Positions 13,227 through 26,180 of a stretch of DNA of 64,000 nt are shown here, one piece after another. The translations under genes were made by a program, and so were the position numbers. Position 1 is the first letter of the stretch; the number at the start of each line of letters is the position of its first letter. Source of the DNA: Paramecium sonneborni (lineage: Eukaryota > Ciliophora > Oligohymenophorea > Peniculida > Parameciidae); the NCBI GenBank assembly GCA_905182985.1, contig CAJJDN010000069.1, positions 255,035 through 319,034 of the forward strand, in the 5' to 3' direction. The notes beneath the pieces were generated by a model, which made no database searches, had not been told where the DNA came from, and saw only the letters and a program-made list of their open reading frames with translations.

Positions 13227-16200
13227 TCATTTTAGTTTTGGCAGTTCAAAAGGAGAAACACTTTATTTACTCATATTTAATGGTTTTCTCTTTGAATTTA
13301 TTCCAAATCCAATCCTAGCCAAAAATCTTTGTATATGAATACATCCATCACCACATCTCTTATGTATCTATAAATCAATATACATATATATACTCTCATA
13401 TAATTTTCATAATATTTTTTGAAATCTATATAAGTAATTGTCTATGGAGGTTTATTGGCAAATTGAGATATAATCATATAAAGTTAATCTTACCAAGGAT
13501 TCTTAGGTCGATTAATAAATTACTGATATATTTTTTTCATAGCATCTTCTTTTAAATGATCTTAAATAACTTCTAAAGGTTTTCCTAAATTAACTCTAAC
13601 AGCTTCTAATTCAAAATCTGCATCAGTTTATAATTCATCTCCAAAAACATGAAAATACATTTTTTATTCTTTTTATTCTTTTGTTTCAATATCAAATGGA
13701 GATGTTAAACCAATCTTATTTTTAAGCATATCTTCTAAAATTTTCTAACTTGTTGTTTATCTTTATTTCTTAGCTATAGAATCTGTACTTACACTACCAT
13801 AATTTACAATATGAACATCTGATGTTTAACTTATACTTCTACCTTAATTAGGTTAAATGATACTACTTTCATTTGTATAAGAAAGCAACACTTAACTTTT
13901 TTATCTTCCAACTTAATTCATTGGTGATTCTATTCCTTTTGGAGGTTAAGTTGTTTTCATTATTGATATTGTTGGTCTTCTAATTTATTATTCCGAATCC
14001 GTCGTCTCATTTTTTTATTAAATCATTGTTGTCATCTTACTATCATTTATAGTATTTTCTATATTTTTCTCTTATTTAACTTTTGTTGTTTAATCAACCA
14101 AAACTGTTGATGCTCTTGATTTTTATCTTTAAGATGGAGTCTTCTCATAATAATGTATAAATTATTATTCATTTAAAAATATTTATTCTAATCGTTTTAC
14201 TTATTCTTCTGTCAATCCAAGATCAACTTACATCTTTTAAAATAAATTCCACATAAAAAAGTCATCTGTTTAAGTATATTTTGCTGTCACTTTCTCTTCC
14301 AACTATCTATAACTTTATCTCATCAAAGGAGTTTAAATTCCTATCTAAGAACCCATCATATTTGTATTATCTTCTTAAGAATTTAACATTGATGCCTTTA
14401 TATATTAATTTCCAAAATTCACCTAAACTCCTCTATTTGCTATATCCTCATCAATTTCATCATAATCTACTTCGCCATATTCATCTTTTATTGAATGTCT
14501 TTACTTTATTTGTCTTAATTATTTATTTATAAATTGAGATGTTTGTTAAGGTTAAATTATCGATTTTTAATTATTTTAATCTATTTATCCTCTACTTCTA
14601 TTTCCTTATTGTCTTCCTGATGACATTTATTTTTATTATTCAGTTTTAAATCTACTAGATTCTTTAGGTTATTATAATTGAAATTATTACTATTACGAAT
14701 TTATTTACTATTATTATTATTACTATTAATTTTAATTAAATGATTAATTTGTTATATTTTTATTGACTTTAGTATCAGATTAACTTTATTTTAATGTAGA
14801 AGTATTATTTAATACATTTCTGCTACCAGAAGATGGACTAAATACTTCTTATTTTCTTGGTGAATTTTTTTAGATCATACTATTTTCTTCATTAATTTTA
14901 TTGAGAGTTGTTTTTTTAAACATATTAATTGAATAATTACTATCATTATTATTATTAATATTATTATTATTTATTATTATTTAAGATTCTGAATTTTCAT
15001 TTGATTAATCTTCAAACTTATTTTTTGTTTTCTTCATACCAATAAATTTATCTGATTTTTCAGCTGACAATGATTAATCAATTTATGAATCAACTCTTTC
15101 TAAAATTATTTTTTTAGATTTTTATTGTTTATTTTTATTTTTTTTTTATTTTTTTATAGAACTTGGTGAAAAATCTTCATTATCACTTTACATTTCTTCA
15201 AATTTCTCCAAAACTTCTTCTAAATTTCTATTAGAATTTGTATTATATTGCATTTTTTATCTTACAGTTTTATATAATTCATTTGGAGGCATTTTAGCAA
15301 TGTCATTTTCTGAATTTTCAATAAGATATTATAAAAATGTTTACAATAATTCGATTTTACCTTCTGCTTATAATTCACTTTAAATAATCATCATTAAAAC
15401 TTCTTCAATTAATTAAGGTTATAATAATACTTTTTATTTATCATTTTTTGCTTATTCATAAATAGTTTATAATTCCATTTTCATATTTTAATTTTCTTCA
15501 ACAATTTATTTTAATTATAATTCTAAATTAAAAATTTTAGGATCACTCATACATACCTAAATTTCAATATGACTTTATTTTTCATTTGCTTATTTACTAG
15601 TAAAAGTATTATTATTTTTTTCATTTAATTTAATTTATTCCATTTAAATCATTAAATTTACTAATTTTTTCTCTTACTCTTCAAATTTAGAAAACAAAGC
15701 AGACATCTTTGATTCTTTTTCTAAAATTTCTTCATTTTTAGTATTAATTAAATTTTCTAACTCATCTATTCTTTACATATTTTATGATTTTCTTTTATGC
15801 ATTTATAATCCAGCATTCTTTTTCAATTAAAACTTTTCAAATTCTTCTTTCATTTTTCTTTCAGCTAATTTAAATATTCTATCTGCAGTTTACTTTTAAA
15901 CACCAACAACTACTCTATCCTTAATTTCCTATTTCATATCTCTAGATGGAAATTCAGGTTCTTAATTTGCTATTCTTATTTATTCATTAATAAACATTTC
16001 ATTTCTTTATAATTCTCTTTCTAATGTTTTACCAAGATCTTAAAGTTTATATGGAGCATTGCTTGCACGTATTTCACTCCATAATCCTTTAATTTTTAGA
16101 AACTTTTCTATCTCTCTAAGATTCATTTCATTCTCCTCTTTTGCTCTTTATAATTCCCTCTCTTTCTCACCTAAATATTCTACATTTAAATAACGCATTG

Positions 16201-16697
16201 CATCTTCACCAGTATCTGTTCCTTTTGATTATACGTTCTTCTTAAATTTTGGCTTATTACTTCTGAATTCTTATTCTGCAGAAATATATTTAGACTTCTC
16301 AACAGAAAATATACTAAAACTTTAGATTTCTGCTCCTCCAAATATTGTTTTTTAACTTAAATTAGTCGATAATGATCTTTAACAATATTCTAAAGGAAGT
16401 TCTGGGGGATTCTAATGCTTTCGTTGATTTATTTCTTCTACTTTTTAGAACAAAACAGTAAAATGATTGCATAACTTTGTTATTACATTGGCTTCATCAT
16501 TTAACCCTTTTTTTTGTAAATGAAAATTTATTTCATCAAAACAAAGATTCAACCGTTCTATTATCTTTTCTAAATATTCAATCCCATACATATTTCATCG
16601 TGTTTATTGTACTTCCATTCCATTATGTTAATGATTATTTATTCAATTCAGATATTGCTCTCTCTCCTGTTGTTGTAATTTTACTTAGGGCATCCAT
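13227..16697 (-). CDS. Large coiled-coil protein, function unknown
   Basis: About 1,100 residues. The N-terminal half is helical and charged with long coiled-coil segments (for example EKESKMSALFSKFEEQEKK). The middle is low complexity, with Asn runs and Ser/Lys-rich stretches where ATT/ATTATT microsatellite sequence lies on the plus strand around 14,680-14,985. The C-terminus is ordered (YFHVFGDELQTDADFELEA) and ends in PLNMSKQSVSPFELPKLK. A 26-nt intron near 13.38 kb restores the tail. The first 15-50 codons are uncertain: the ATG at 16697 needs a frame change, possibly a 43-nt intron, to join the coiled coil, and an alternative ATG lies inside. The start is only 22 bp from the divergent protease gene. 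A cytoskeletal or basal-body role is only a guess. Confidence 0.72.
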
Positions 16698-16719
16698 TTA
16701 ATATTTATAAATAAAAATT

Positions 16720-17963
16720 ATGAGTGAAGAATTAACTCTTAAGAAAATTAAACAAAAAATATTCTGGGCTGACTATTACACTGAAAAACATAAATTCAAG
16801 AATTTTAATCTAAGAAAACATGGTGTTACTATTGATTATGACTTTTTAAGTGACCTAGCAAATAATCAATTTCTGACTGCTTAACACTTTGTTTTTTTCT
16901 AGTAAATGTTTTCATTTTATTATGGAGAACTTCTTGTATATATTACTTTCATTATATTAGGTACTTTCATTAGATTGTCATGTTTTCCCGGAGTTCATTC
17001 CAGATATTACAAATTCTATCCTTCCAAATATGATTATGTCTTAATTAAGACAAGAGACAACTCAAAATTCTTAAAATTCTTTTTCTAACTTTGAATTATA
17101 GTAAGAATATCAGTAAAAATAAACTCAATAAGATTAAAGTGAAAATGTTTCAATTTTCTATAAAACTTTAAATGTCATTAAATCCATTAATCCATTAAGA
17201 TTGTTATGGAAATCTAAACCTTAATAAGAAATTGATTGTTAAGAAAATTATTTAAATAATTAATATAAAACTAGTTAAGAGAATGTAGTTTCTGAATAAA
17301 ATTAAGAATTATTGTCAAAGTTTAATTTTGAAGAGAAAAACATTACTTATTTAAAAAAAGATCCTAAAAAATCGACTTAAGTGATTGCCAAAAGCAAAAT
17401 GAAAATAAATAATGTCATTTTTCTTGAAAATGAAAAAGGAAAATATCAATTTAATAAATTAAAGATTCAAATCAACAATTTAAAAGAAAAATATCAATTT
17501 TCCTCTAACATTCAATCAAATTTTTTTAGTCTTTTCAAATACACATACATTCCTATTAATTTATAAAATAATCATTGGCTTTGTGCTATTATAGAATTTA
17601 AGGAAAATAAAATACAATATTTAGATTCTAATTTTGCAAAATAAAGTAATGTTATAGAAGGTTTGGAATAAATGTTAAATTATAAAGGAGAATAAACAAA
17701 ATGGTAAATTATATGTGATAGTCCAAAACAAGAAAATAGGTACGGAATTTATTAATATTAAAAGTTTTGATTGTGGAATATTCTGCTTGATGGCATTGTA
17801 TTAGCTTTATAAAACAGGTAAATTTATTTAATATAATCAATATAATTAATAAGATATTAATAGTTTTAGAAAATAATTGCTTTACTTGGCAATTATTGAA
17901 AGTCAAAGTGATATTAATTAAAAATTACTAAATATTATTTTAGATTATAAACATAAAAATTGA
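16720..17963 (+). CDS. Ulp1/SENP-type cysteine protease (C48 family)
   Basis: Probable SUMO (or NEDD8) isopeptidase or processing enzyme. The C-terminal catalytic core has the family residues in order: His in NLQNNHWLCAII, Asp in IQYLDSNF, the oxyanion Gln in DSPKQEN, and the nucleophile Cys in SFDCGIFCLMAL. The end (QQDINSFRKQLLYLAI) matches the last helix of Ulp1 proteases. About 270 residues of divergent, Gln-rich sequence precede the core. Two 25-nt introns were placed, one after codon GELL near 16.93 kb and one joining PKQEN to SFDCG; removing both leaves exactly 398 codons. Without the first intron the 5' part reads as a separate 124-residue protein, so splicing decides the gene model. 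UBA2 of the same pathway lies about 6.4 kb away. Confidence 0.85.
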
Positions 17964-18969
17964 ATATAACATAATTAAAATTAAATAAAATTGAAATATT
18001 ATCAAGAATTTAATTCTGATTTAAATTAATTTTCACAATTTAAATTAGTTTAAGGAGATTATAAAGAAAAAGTTTATATTTATATATATACAAATCGTAT
18101 TACATTGTGCAGTATTTATTGTCCTTTTCTCAAGAAACTATTCTTGTTATTAAAAAAGATCTGATATAGATTAAATATTTTAAACCAAATAAAAATATAA
18201 ATATATTTTAATTCAACAAAACGACACTTATTTTTTTTAATCTACCAAATTTAAAATTAAAAGAAAATTTACAATTAATCTTATTTTTATTTTTTAACCC
18301 TTGAGTATTTTTTTCACTTTGTAACAGCAAGTATTTCTTCATTTTAATAATTAAACTTTTTACTTATGATAGATTTTATCAAAGAGATTTATCAGAGTTG
18401 TAATATTAAAGAACTGTAAATAGAGAGATAAAATTTGGAACTCTAGGAGATTTAGGAGTTTAAAATGTATTATATCATCATAATCGAAAATTACTGCATA
18501 AATCATGCTTTTAAATTTACATCCGAAGACTGAGACCTATAATTTTTTAATATTTATATTCAAAGTGTACTTAACATTTATTCTTAACATTATATATTAA
18601 ATTAGCATAAAAATATCAATTTTACATTAATTAAGTTATTAATGTATTGTAATATTATAAATTCTACCATAATTTAGGTTTACGACTTTGTAGTTGCATT
18701 TATAAGTCTTAAAGGAGTATGTAAGAAATTTAATAACTAAAATTTAATGTATTAAGCTTTATGAGATTAATATTTTTTAAAAACTCATAATCTTTTAAAT
18801 CTTAAATTATATTTGTTAATCTTATTAAAAACTAAAATCACAAAAGTTTAAAATTTCAAATAATTATTTTATTGGTTATTAAAAAAATTAAAATATTCGA
18901 GTTTTTTTAATTAAGTATACCTATAAAAATTAATATAATAAAACTTTTAATTTATATTAAAAATTTAGG
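17964..18969. other. Intergenic region
   Basis: About 1 kb after the protease gene. AT-rich, with no reading frame of recognisable character on either strand and no repeat noticed. Confidence 0.45.
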
Positions 18970-19880
18970 ATGAGTGATTAAGAATTAGGAGAAGATTATG
19001 AAAACGAAGAGTAACATCAATAAATTGTTCAAAAAATTGCATAATTAATAGAAAAATGAAGAATATAATGAAAATTTAGAAAAATCTGATAATAAATAAT
19101 CATAACTTAACAATAATGAGACGGAGACAATGAATAATAATAAAATATAATAAATTATAAAGAGAAAATAATAATTAAGACTAGTAGGATTAATAGAGAA
19201 AGGAAGGAAATGAAGAAATTAGTAAGTTGATAATGCAGAAAAGTCATAATAAAATGAGGAAGTAACTTAATGGTAAAAATGAAAAAATAATACATCATAA
19301 GGAAAAGTAATAGAAGATGTAAAAAAGAGAAACTATTAATACAATAAGAATGTAGAAAGAATTATATCTTGATAATTTATGAGCTTGAAAAGTGAAGAGA
19401 AATTAAATAATTAAGAATGAATCCTCTCGGTTATACCAAAAGTTATTTTAATATAAAAGAATTTTAGAAAAAACAAAAGAGGAATTCTTATTGCTAATTA
19501 AGCCATAAATGTTAGTTTAGGATTAGGTTACAGTGAGAATTGTTAAATTTACAAAACAGATTTAGCAGAATTGATTTGTTAACAATGTAAAAAATCAATA
19601 TAATGTAATAGTTGTTTTAGATTAAGTCATAAAAATTACAAAAGAAAAAGAAATCATGAGTTTTCCATACTTATAAAAATAAATACAGAGATGCCAGTGG
19701 TAAGCATTTATTATAATTTATAGAAAAATTAGAAAATAGAAATTTTAAATATTAAAATGGTATGGAAGAAGTATTATCAAACTAATGATAGAATTTATAT
19801 TATTTTCATCATAGTTACTTCCTTATTTATTTTTTTGTAGGTTTTGTTATATTTGTTTTCTTAAATAAATTTTGATCATT
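18970..19880 (+). pseudogene. Broken gene with B-box-like zinc finger
   Basis: Protein-like sequence on the plus strand, spread over three frames. From the ATG at 18970 there is a Glu/Gln/Lys-rich coiled-coil stretch that hits TGA repeatedly and continues in other frames (for example EYNENLEKSDNK, then EEISKLIMQKSHNK). From about 19482 one frame reads cleanly through a Cys/His cluster, ELICQQCKKSIQCNSCF then LSHKNYKRKRNHEF, like the B-box-type fingers common in ciliate proteins, followed by a hydrophobic segment (IYIIFIIVTSLFIFLQVLLY). That frame then runs without a clean stop into the antisense of the next gene. Either many introns are unresolved or this is a decayed copy; the number of frame changes favours decay. 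Confidence 0.45.
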
Positions 19881-19888
19881 AATACTAA

Positions 19889-20673
19889 TCAATTAAAATT
19901 TTGATTTTTTCCAATCGTAATTTATATAGTCATCAAGCTAAATACAAAATGATAGTGTACATTATCTTCAACAATTTATAAATTTAATATTTAATGTCTA
20001 TTTTCTCCATTACAAAATCTAGGATCAGATTATTTTGACTATTTTTACTAAAATTCTAACTAAATGTTAATTCTACTAAATTTACATTGTAATATATCCT
20101 CATTTTGGGAGCTCACTAATTATGATTAAATTTTAACAGATTCTGTAAAATCTTTTCCAAGCAACTAAATATATTATAATTCTCCTTTGGAATTATATTG
20201 ATCACTTTCGATTAAATAATAATTTTACCTATAAGGTAAATAAGGAGTTTAAGCTTCTGGTCTATCTTCATTACTTGATAAATCTTTACTTAAACCTATG
20301 TAAATTAAATATATTACTTGCAGGATCATCTGGTAAAATAAGGCAAATTTTAGCAGCTTTTTAAATCTTGATTTGGATCTAATTTGCTAAAGCTAGATTT
20401 TAGAGATATTACTTTTATAATCAAAATTTTAAGGTTAAAGATCTTATTATTCTTTTACCATTTCATGATCATTAATGGCACCAAATTATTAACAGATGGA
20501 GGCTCCCATTCTACAACTATTTATTAATTTTTATTATATTTAACATTCATTATAACTAAAATATCACTTAGAATAGCCAGAACACTTCTACCTTTAAATT
20601 ATTCTGGATTTAAATTAAATATTCCATAAGCAATAATTGAGAAAAGTACTTATTGAAGCTAAAATAAGATCAT
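19889..20673 (-). CDS. Hypothetical protein, unrecognised
   Basis: Reads as a protein with good codon texture: near the N-terminus IVVEWEPPSVNNLVPL, then KAAKICLILPDDPAS, a Gln/Asn-rich middle (DQYNSKGELQYIQLLGKDF), and the tail HYHFVFSLMTIQITIGKNQN before TGA. A 22-nt intron after LPDDPA and probably a 34-nt one upstream are needed to keep frame. The start is uncertain. The ATG at 20673 overlaps the antisense MAM33-like sequence by about 36 bp, and a later in-frame ATG near 20.55 kb would avoid this. No domain is recognised. Confidence 0.5.
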
Positions 20674-21313
20674 TATATCAACTCATTGAAAGAGGCATAA
20701 TATTTGAAACTCTGGTTTTAAAAAACATGGAATCAAATTCCGATTATACTGAAATCAAAGGATTTAGGGTGCAGGAGTCTGAAAATGAGTTAAAATTAGA
20801 ATTAAGAAAGAGAGTAGAAAATGTTGAAATTTTAATTTGCATTGATTGCTTAATAAAAAAGAAAATTTTGATAATGAGAAATAAGAAAAGTAGTGATTAG
20901 ATGTATTAAATTAGACTGATACTCTAGTTTAATAACTCTAGAATCCTTATTTGAATCAAATAATTTTAATATTTATCTTACAAAAGGGAATGGAATTATG
21001 TCTTGTTACGAATGTTTAGCTTACAGAAGCAATGTAAAAATGAAACTCCTTATTTATAGATTTAAATTAATATGATCTAAATAATTGATAACTTGAAGAA
21101 CTTAAACTAATTCCAAGATAAAAAAGAGTGGTTATCGCATATTTAGGGAATCATCTTATTAATCTAATAATAAATAAGTTATAAAATGAGATTTTAAATT
21201 ATCTAAACAGTATTGGAATAGACTATGAACTTGGATCATTTGTGAAAAACCTATAAAGTGATAAGGGGTTAGCTCTGTATTTGAAATGGTTATAAAACAA
21301 GCTCAATTCATGA
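20637..21313 (+). pseudogene. MAM33/p32 (C1QBP)-like gene, apparently disrupted
   Basis: The mitochondrial matrix p32/MAM33 family is recognisable in pieces. The first helix region is LIEAKIRSLYQLIERG, the beta region is GFRVQESENELKLELRKR, a middle piece is YLTKGNGIMSCYECLA, and the C-terminal helices are LQNEILNYLNSIGIDYELG and LALYLKWLQNKLNS before TGA at 21311. The order and the YLKWL ending fit the family. The pieces lie in different frames with intervening TGA codons; a 26-nt GTA...TAG intron explains at most one change. A possible amphipathic leader (SLRIARTLLPLNYSG) lies just upstream at about 20.57 kb, antisense to the neighbouring gene and lacking an ATG. It could be a pseudogene or a gene with sequencing errors. 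Confidence 0.5.
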
Positions 21314-21414
21314 TTGACTGTTGGAATTAACTTAAATGTAAAATTATAACAAAAGCAAAACTTTCAAAAATAATACTATTAAATACAAATAAATTATGAG
21401 GATATTTAATAAAA

Positions 21415-24400
21415 TCAGGTTCTTTCATTTAAGCTAATAAAGAATTGTACAAAATTGGTGAGAGAGTACTTGGTATTAGAGGGTTTTAACATTTTGATAT
21501 TACGAATAGTCATTCTTTTAGCAGGACCATTAGCATTGGCTTATAGATTTGGAACTTATGCGATTAAAATAGGTAATTCAACCTTAACATCATATGGAGG
21601 CTCATCTCCATCAGTGAAGGAGTCCTCTAGCTTTTATTTTTTGGATCTGAAATCATTATTCATACATTTTTCAAGATGTTTAACATCTGGTTCATTAGGC
21701 AGAGCTTTTTTAATTTCATCTATAAGTGTTAGATACATTAAAAGGAGCAATCCAGATATTTTTTCCTGTAAATCTTAAGCTCTTCTATTTTCAATTTCAA
21801 GTACTTTTTCACCCCTGATTACAGATACCTTTTCAGCAATTCTAGCAATAGCTTCAATAAATTCATAAAGAGTCATCTAATAGTGTTTTGGTTAAAATAA
21901 TTCATCTTTTTAAGTAATCATGCTCTATAAGTAGGCAAGGTAACATTCTCGTTCTGATAGTTCATCGCAAATAACATTAGATAATTTTAATAAGTCTTTA
22001 AAATCTTAAGGTGAAACGTAATCATATTTATATTGTTAAGGTTTTTTACTTAATTTACAAGTATATTTATAAAGACATTTAATCATGGGCATTCTATCAT
22101 GAATAAGAATATCACATTTTTCATTCCATAATCTCATTTTCCTCCAAGCTTAAGAAGAATCGAATTTTGATAAGAACTCTTTACATTATGACTATAATTA
22201 TGATAATCCTTCTGTCATAGTTTAACACAATCCACTCCTAATATATTTATCATTACAAAATCGAACCAAGACCTCCATTAGTTAACATCTCACAATTCCT
22301 TTTTCATATGCTTAAGGGAATGATACATCTTTAGCTCCTGCTGTTGATGTAAATCCAATATCAATATCATTTGGTTTGACCCCTTCAATAACATCATTGG
22401 AAATAAGAAATTCAACATAATCAGTAGGTCCTAAACATGGAATCTAAAATATTATAAAATATAAAACTGGAGCATTTGGATTGCCTGATGCAAAATATTT
22501 ATAACAGTTAAAGAGCTACAGATAGAATTACTTTAATATTTCTTTGACATCTTACAATTCTGTTTCTTTTACCAATCTATTTATTTTAGAGTTTGAATAA
22601 TCAAATTCAAAACATTCATCTATTAATTTATCAGTATCAGGTGGAAAATGTCTAAATATTGATGTTTCTACAGACCATTTAGTAGAAGCAATATTTAAAT
22701 ATGGAGAGAAATCAAATAATGCCATAATTTCTCTTGGTTTAACTTATACTAAAGGAACATATCTATCGAATAAAATTTAATTATTATTTGTAATGTATTC
22801 ATTAATTATTGGCATAATATTACCATCAACTAAAATTTCATTATTGTATAAAAATGGAATAGATGGAAGCGGTTAATGAAGAGATAAAACATTTTGATCT
22901 TCTGCAATACATTGAATTCCTAAAATAGGATTAGTAAAAAAATATTTGATTGATCTATTAGGAGGACACATCTTAACAAAAAAGAATTCTCCATTTAAAA
23001 ATGTCATTAAATAGGGTTTATAATCATCGAAATCGAAATGTATAAAGATAGGTTCAGATTACAAGGTTCCTGATTTTGGATTCCATTAAAATTTAATTTC
23101 TTACCACCCTTCACAAATCCAACATACATCCAATTTATTTATCATATTTACTTTTTATTTGTTTAATTCAGTTGATTTCATTCTTCTACTTCTATGATAA
23201 GCTAAATATAAATCATCATCAGTTTTTAATTTATTCGAATTGTCTAATTTTTCTTCATCCAATAATTTAAAATATTATGGTTATTTGTTTAATTATTCTA
23301 TTTTCTATTATCTTATTTTTAATTCTTCCCTTCTATTAATAAGAAATCCATTAGGATTCATAATTATATCTTAATAATTACCTTCGAAATGAAATCCATA
23401 GATAGTTTCATTTTTTACTAATCCATCAGCAATAACTTAACTTTGTTGCTAATTAAACTTATTATATCTAAGATCTATATGAACTAATTCATTATAAGGA
23501 CGAGACAATGCTTTGGCTATTGCTTAGGCACATTCTAAAGATGCTATTGCATTATGAGACATATCTAAAATCTTTATGCTTGTATTCTTATACATTGCTT
23601 TCCATATTTAAATACTTCCATTTATTTAGAGATTATTAAATCCCAAATATAATTCTAATAATCGTTATGATTGTTTTAAAAAATTACTTAATAATGTACT
23701 TGAAGATTCTGTAATTTTATTATTACATAAATTTAAACACTGTAAAGTATTGTTGTTCATTAAATATTTAATTAGAGTATTACAACCTTAATCTCTAAGT
23801 AAATTTTATTCTAAATTCAATTTTAATATCAAATTCTTATTAACATAAGTCATCAATGTATCTACATGTTTAAAATTTAATTTGCAGTCTTTTAATTCTA
23901 GTTCTCGTACTGTATTAGGAAAACTAATTAATAATTCTTTAAACTATCTTGGATCGTAAATATTACTATTCAACTACATTTTCTAGATTCCTTATGATTA
24001 TGTAGTTGTCATAGCTTATGCATATACTTTACAATCATCAATACTTCTTAGATATCTAGATGCATTCACTTAAGTTAATGGACTTCCTAAAGGTGATACT
24101 AATCCAAAGGTTTTTGGTACAAAATTCTAAGCTAACCAATAAATAACAAAAAACATTATACAGTTGTTTAATTTTAGATATAAATTTTCTGGGGATTACT
24201 AATAGACTTTAGCATATTCAGTTAATTTTTCTTTTTATCTTACACATTTCATAAACTCTGTTGTTGTCAAATTTGGTAACTGTTTACTAAAATTTATATA
24301 TTATTCTTACTTTCCTAATTTCATTTTTTCGAGAAAGTCATCAGTATCTAAAGACTTTAAATTAATTGAAGATCTTCTACCATCAAATTATGATGTATTA

Positions 24401-24741
24401 AATTTATCAGTTTTTTAAGGAGATATGAAAATTTATGAATTCTAAGATTAAATTGAACCTCTTCTAATCTTCTCTGTTGTTTCATTAAATTCTTTGATTT
24501 GTTCAGCATCCTTTTACATAAATGATTTCCAATCTAAAACTTAACTAACACCTAGATCCTGTGATAATCGTTTTTCTTAACTTCTTGAATCATTTCGTTT
24601 ATCTTTTTCAATTATTAATGGTTCCAATTTCGAGAGTTTTCTTGAAAGACTTACTTATTATTTTGTTTTGAATTATGATGGACTAGCTGTAAGAAACATG
24701 ATGCTTTTTGAATCAATTGATCCTAATGTAGTGTCATCCAT
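21415..24741 (-). CDS. Leucine-rich-repeat protein, 1108 residues
   Basis: One uninterrupted frame of 1109 codons including stop, with no intron. Residues 1-150 are polar (MDDTTLGSIDSKSIMFLTAS). The region around residues 240-430 carries RI-type leucine-rich repeats, for example LKDCKLNFKHVDTLMTYV, LQCLNLCNNKITESSSTLLS, IKILDMSHNAIASLECAQ and LVHIDLRYNKF. The long C-terminal half contains tryptophan-rich pieces such as DVCWICEGWQEIKFQW and ends near KYSLTNFVQFF. LRR proteins of this size and layout are common in ciliates and often associated with basal bodies or axonemes, but no specific orthologue is recognised. The LRRs point to a protein-binding scaffold. Confidence 0.85.
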
Positions 24742-24955
24742 AATGATTGGTTAAAACTTATTATGCATTAATATAACCTTATATGTTTATTAATATCAGA
24801 GGAATTAAAATAAAAACTTAATTATAATTACAATTTTCAATTTCCCTAGAGTCTCTTTTATTCATATAGAATTATTATCTAACAAGATTATTCTATATCA
24901 AAAATACTATAATAACAACTTAAAATAATATAATCAATAATTTATAAATATTTCA

Positions 24956-26095
24956 ATGAATTAATAAGAATAAGTATCATTTAAAACTTTTTAATTGCTT
25001 CAGCTCCAAAATTTAGACAATTAATAATATTTAAGTGGAGACCTCTAAATAAAATAAAATTTTATTCTCAAAGATGAAGAAATAAGCTTATTTACTTTAT
25101 AAAACAATATAAATGATCCAAACACTCATTTTGTATTAGAATTATAGGATGAATTTAGAAATCAATACCTTTATTATGGAGACTTAATAGCAATTAAACA
25201 TTTTAAGTCTCAGTTATATGTAAATATAAATCATTCTTAAAAACCTGATGAATTTTAATCAGTTGATGCATATTTGGGTGAAAAACCAGAATACTTTGTA
25301 ATTCAACCAAAGGATGAGGGAAATTCAACATTACTTAAATATCTTAATTAAAAAATCACCCATCCATTTAGATTATTTTCTACAGATAATAGAAATTATT
25401 TAATTTCTCAATAATAGAAAAAGAAGAATAAATATTTAGTAAAAGGAAGAAAAAATTAAAATGATATAAATCTAAATATAGGAGTTTGGAGATTCATTTT
25501 TGTAGAATAATAAAATAATATTTTGAAAATGTTTGATAATGTAAGCAATGAACCAATTTTTATTGAAAGTGGAAAAAAAGTAATAATCAGAAATTGGCTT
25601 ACAGGTTTTACTTTACATTCACACCCTATTATAACAAAAACAGCCAACAAATAGGAAGTTACAGTTGTTAGTCATCCAAGAGATGGTATTATATACATAT
25701 TAAAATATAGAAAACGATTATTGGTGTATTGTTAAACAAAATTCTAGAAATACATCCAAATTCATTAATTATGATGATCAAATTTTTCTTTAACATTTAA
25801 ATACTGCTAGATATCTGAATGGTACTGATCAATAATCATATTCAAAATAAGGAAATTTAGTTTGTTGTACTGATTAAGTTCATTTATTTTATACATAAGG
25901 TAAATTTTGAATATTATTTTAGCTATTGATGATTTTATATTAGAAATGTATAAACCTTTTACAATAAAATTTAATAATTAGTTTTTGGCTCAAAGTAAAT
26001 CAAAAGCAGAATGCAATATTGGATAATAATAAGAATGTATATGTGTTGAGAATCAGACTCAAACCTGTCTATGGGTTATAGAATAAATGATTTGA
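24956..26095 (+). CDS. MIR-domain protein
   Basis: 363 residues after removing two introns (25 nt after HPRDG, 23 nt near the 3' end), which leaves exactly 364 codons. The beta-trefoil MIR pattern, shared by O-mannosyltransferases and IP3/ryanodine receptors, appears at least twice: YYGDLIAIKHFKSQLYVN in the N-terminal half, then WLTGFTLHSHPIITK, DYWCIVKQNS and FLQHLNTARYLNG. No signal peptide or membrane segment is seen, so it is likely a soluble protein rather than a channel or transferase. The C-terminus has several Cys (ECICVENQTQTCLW). It starts 214 bp from the divergent LRR gene and ends 86 bp from a convergent gene. Function is unknown. Confidence 0.7.
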
Positions 26096-26180
26096 AATTG
26101 TTTTAATTTTTGTCATAACTTTATAAATATTATTATTATTTTATGTAGCAAAAAGAAAATTTGATTTTATTATTGAACAT

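Noticed and set aside
14640..14990. ATT/TTA-rich microsatellite as a distinct repeat element or array
   Set aside because: It lies inside the coiled-coil gene and encodes Asn/Ser-rich low complexity; there is no spacer-repeat pattern as in a CRISPR array.
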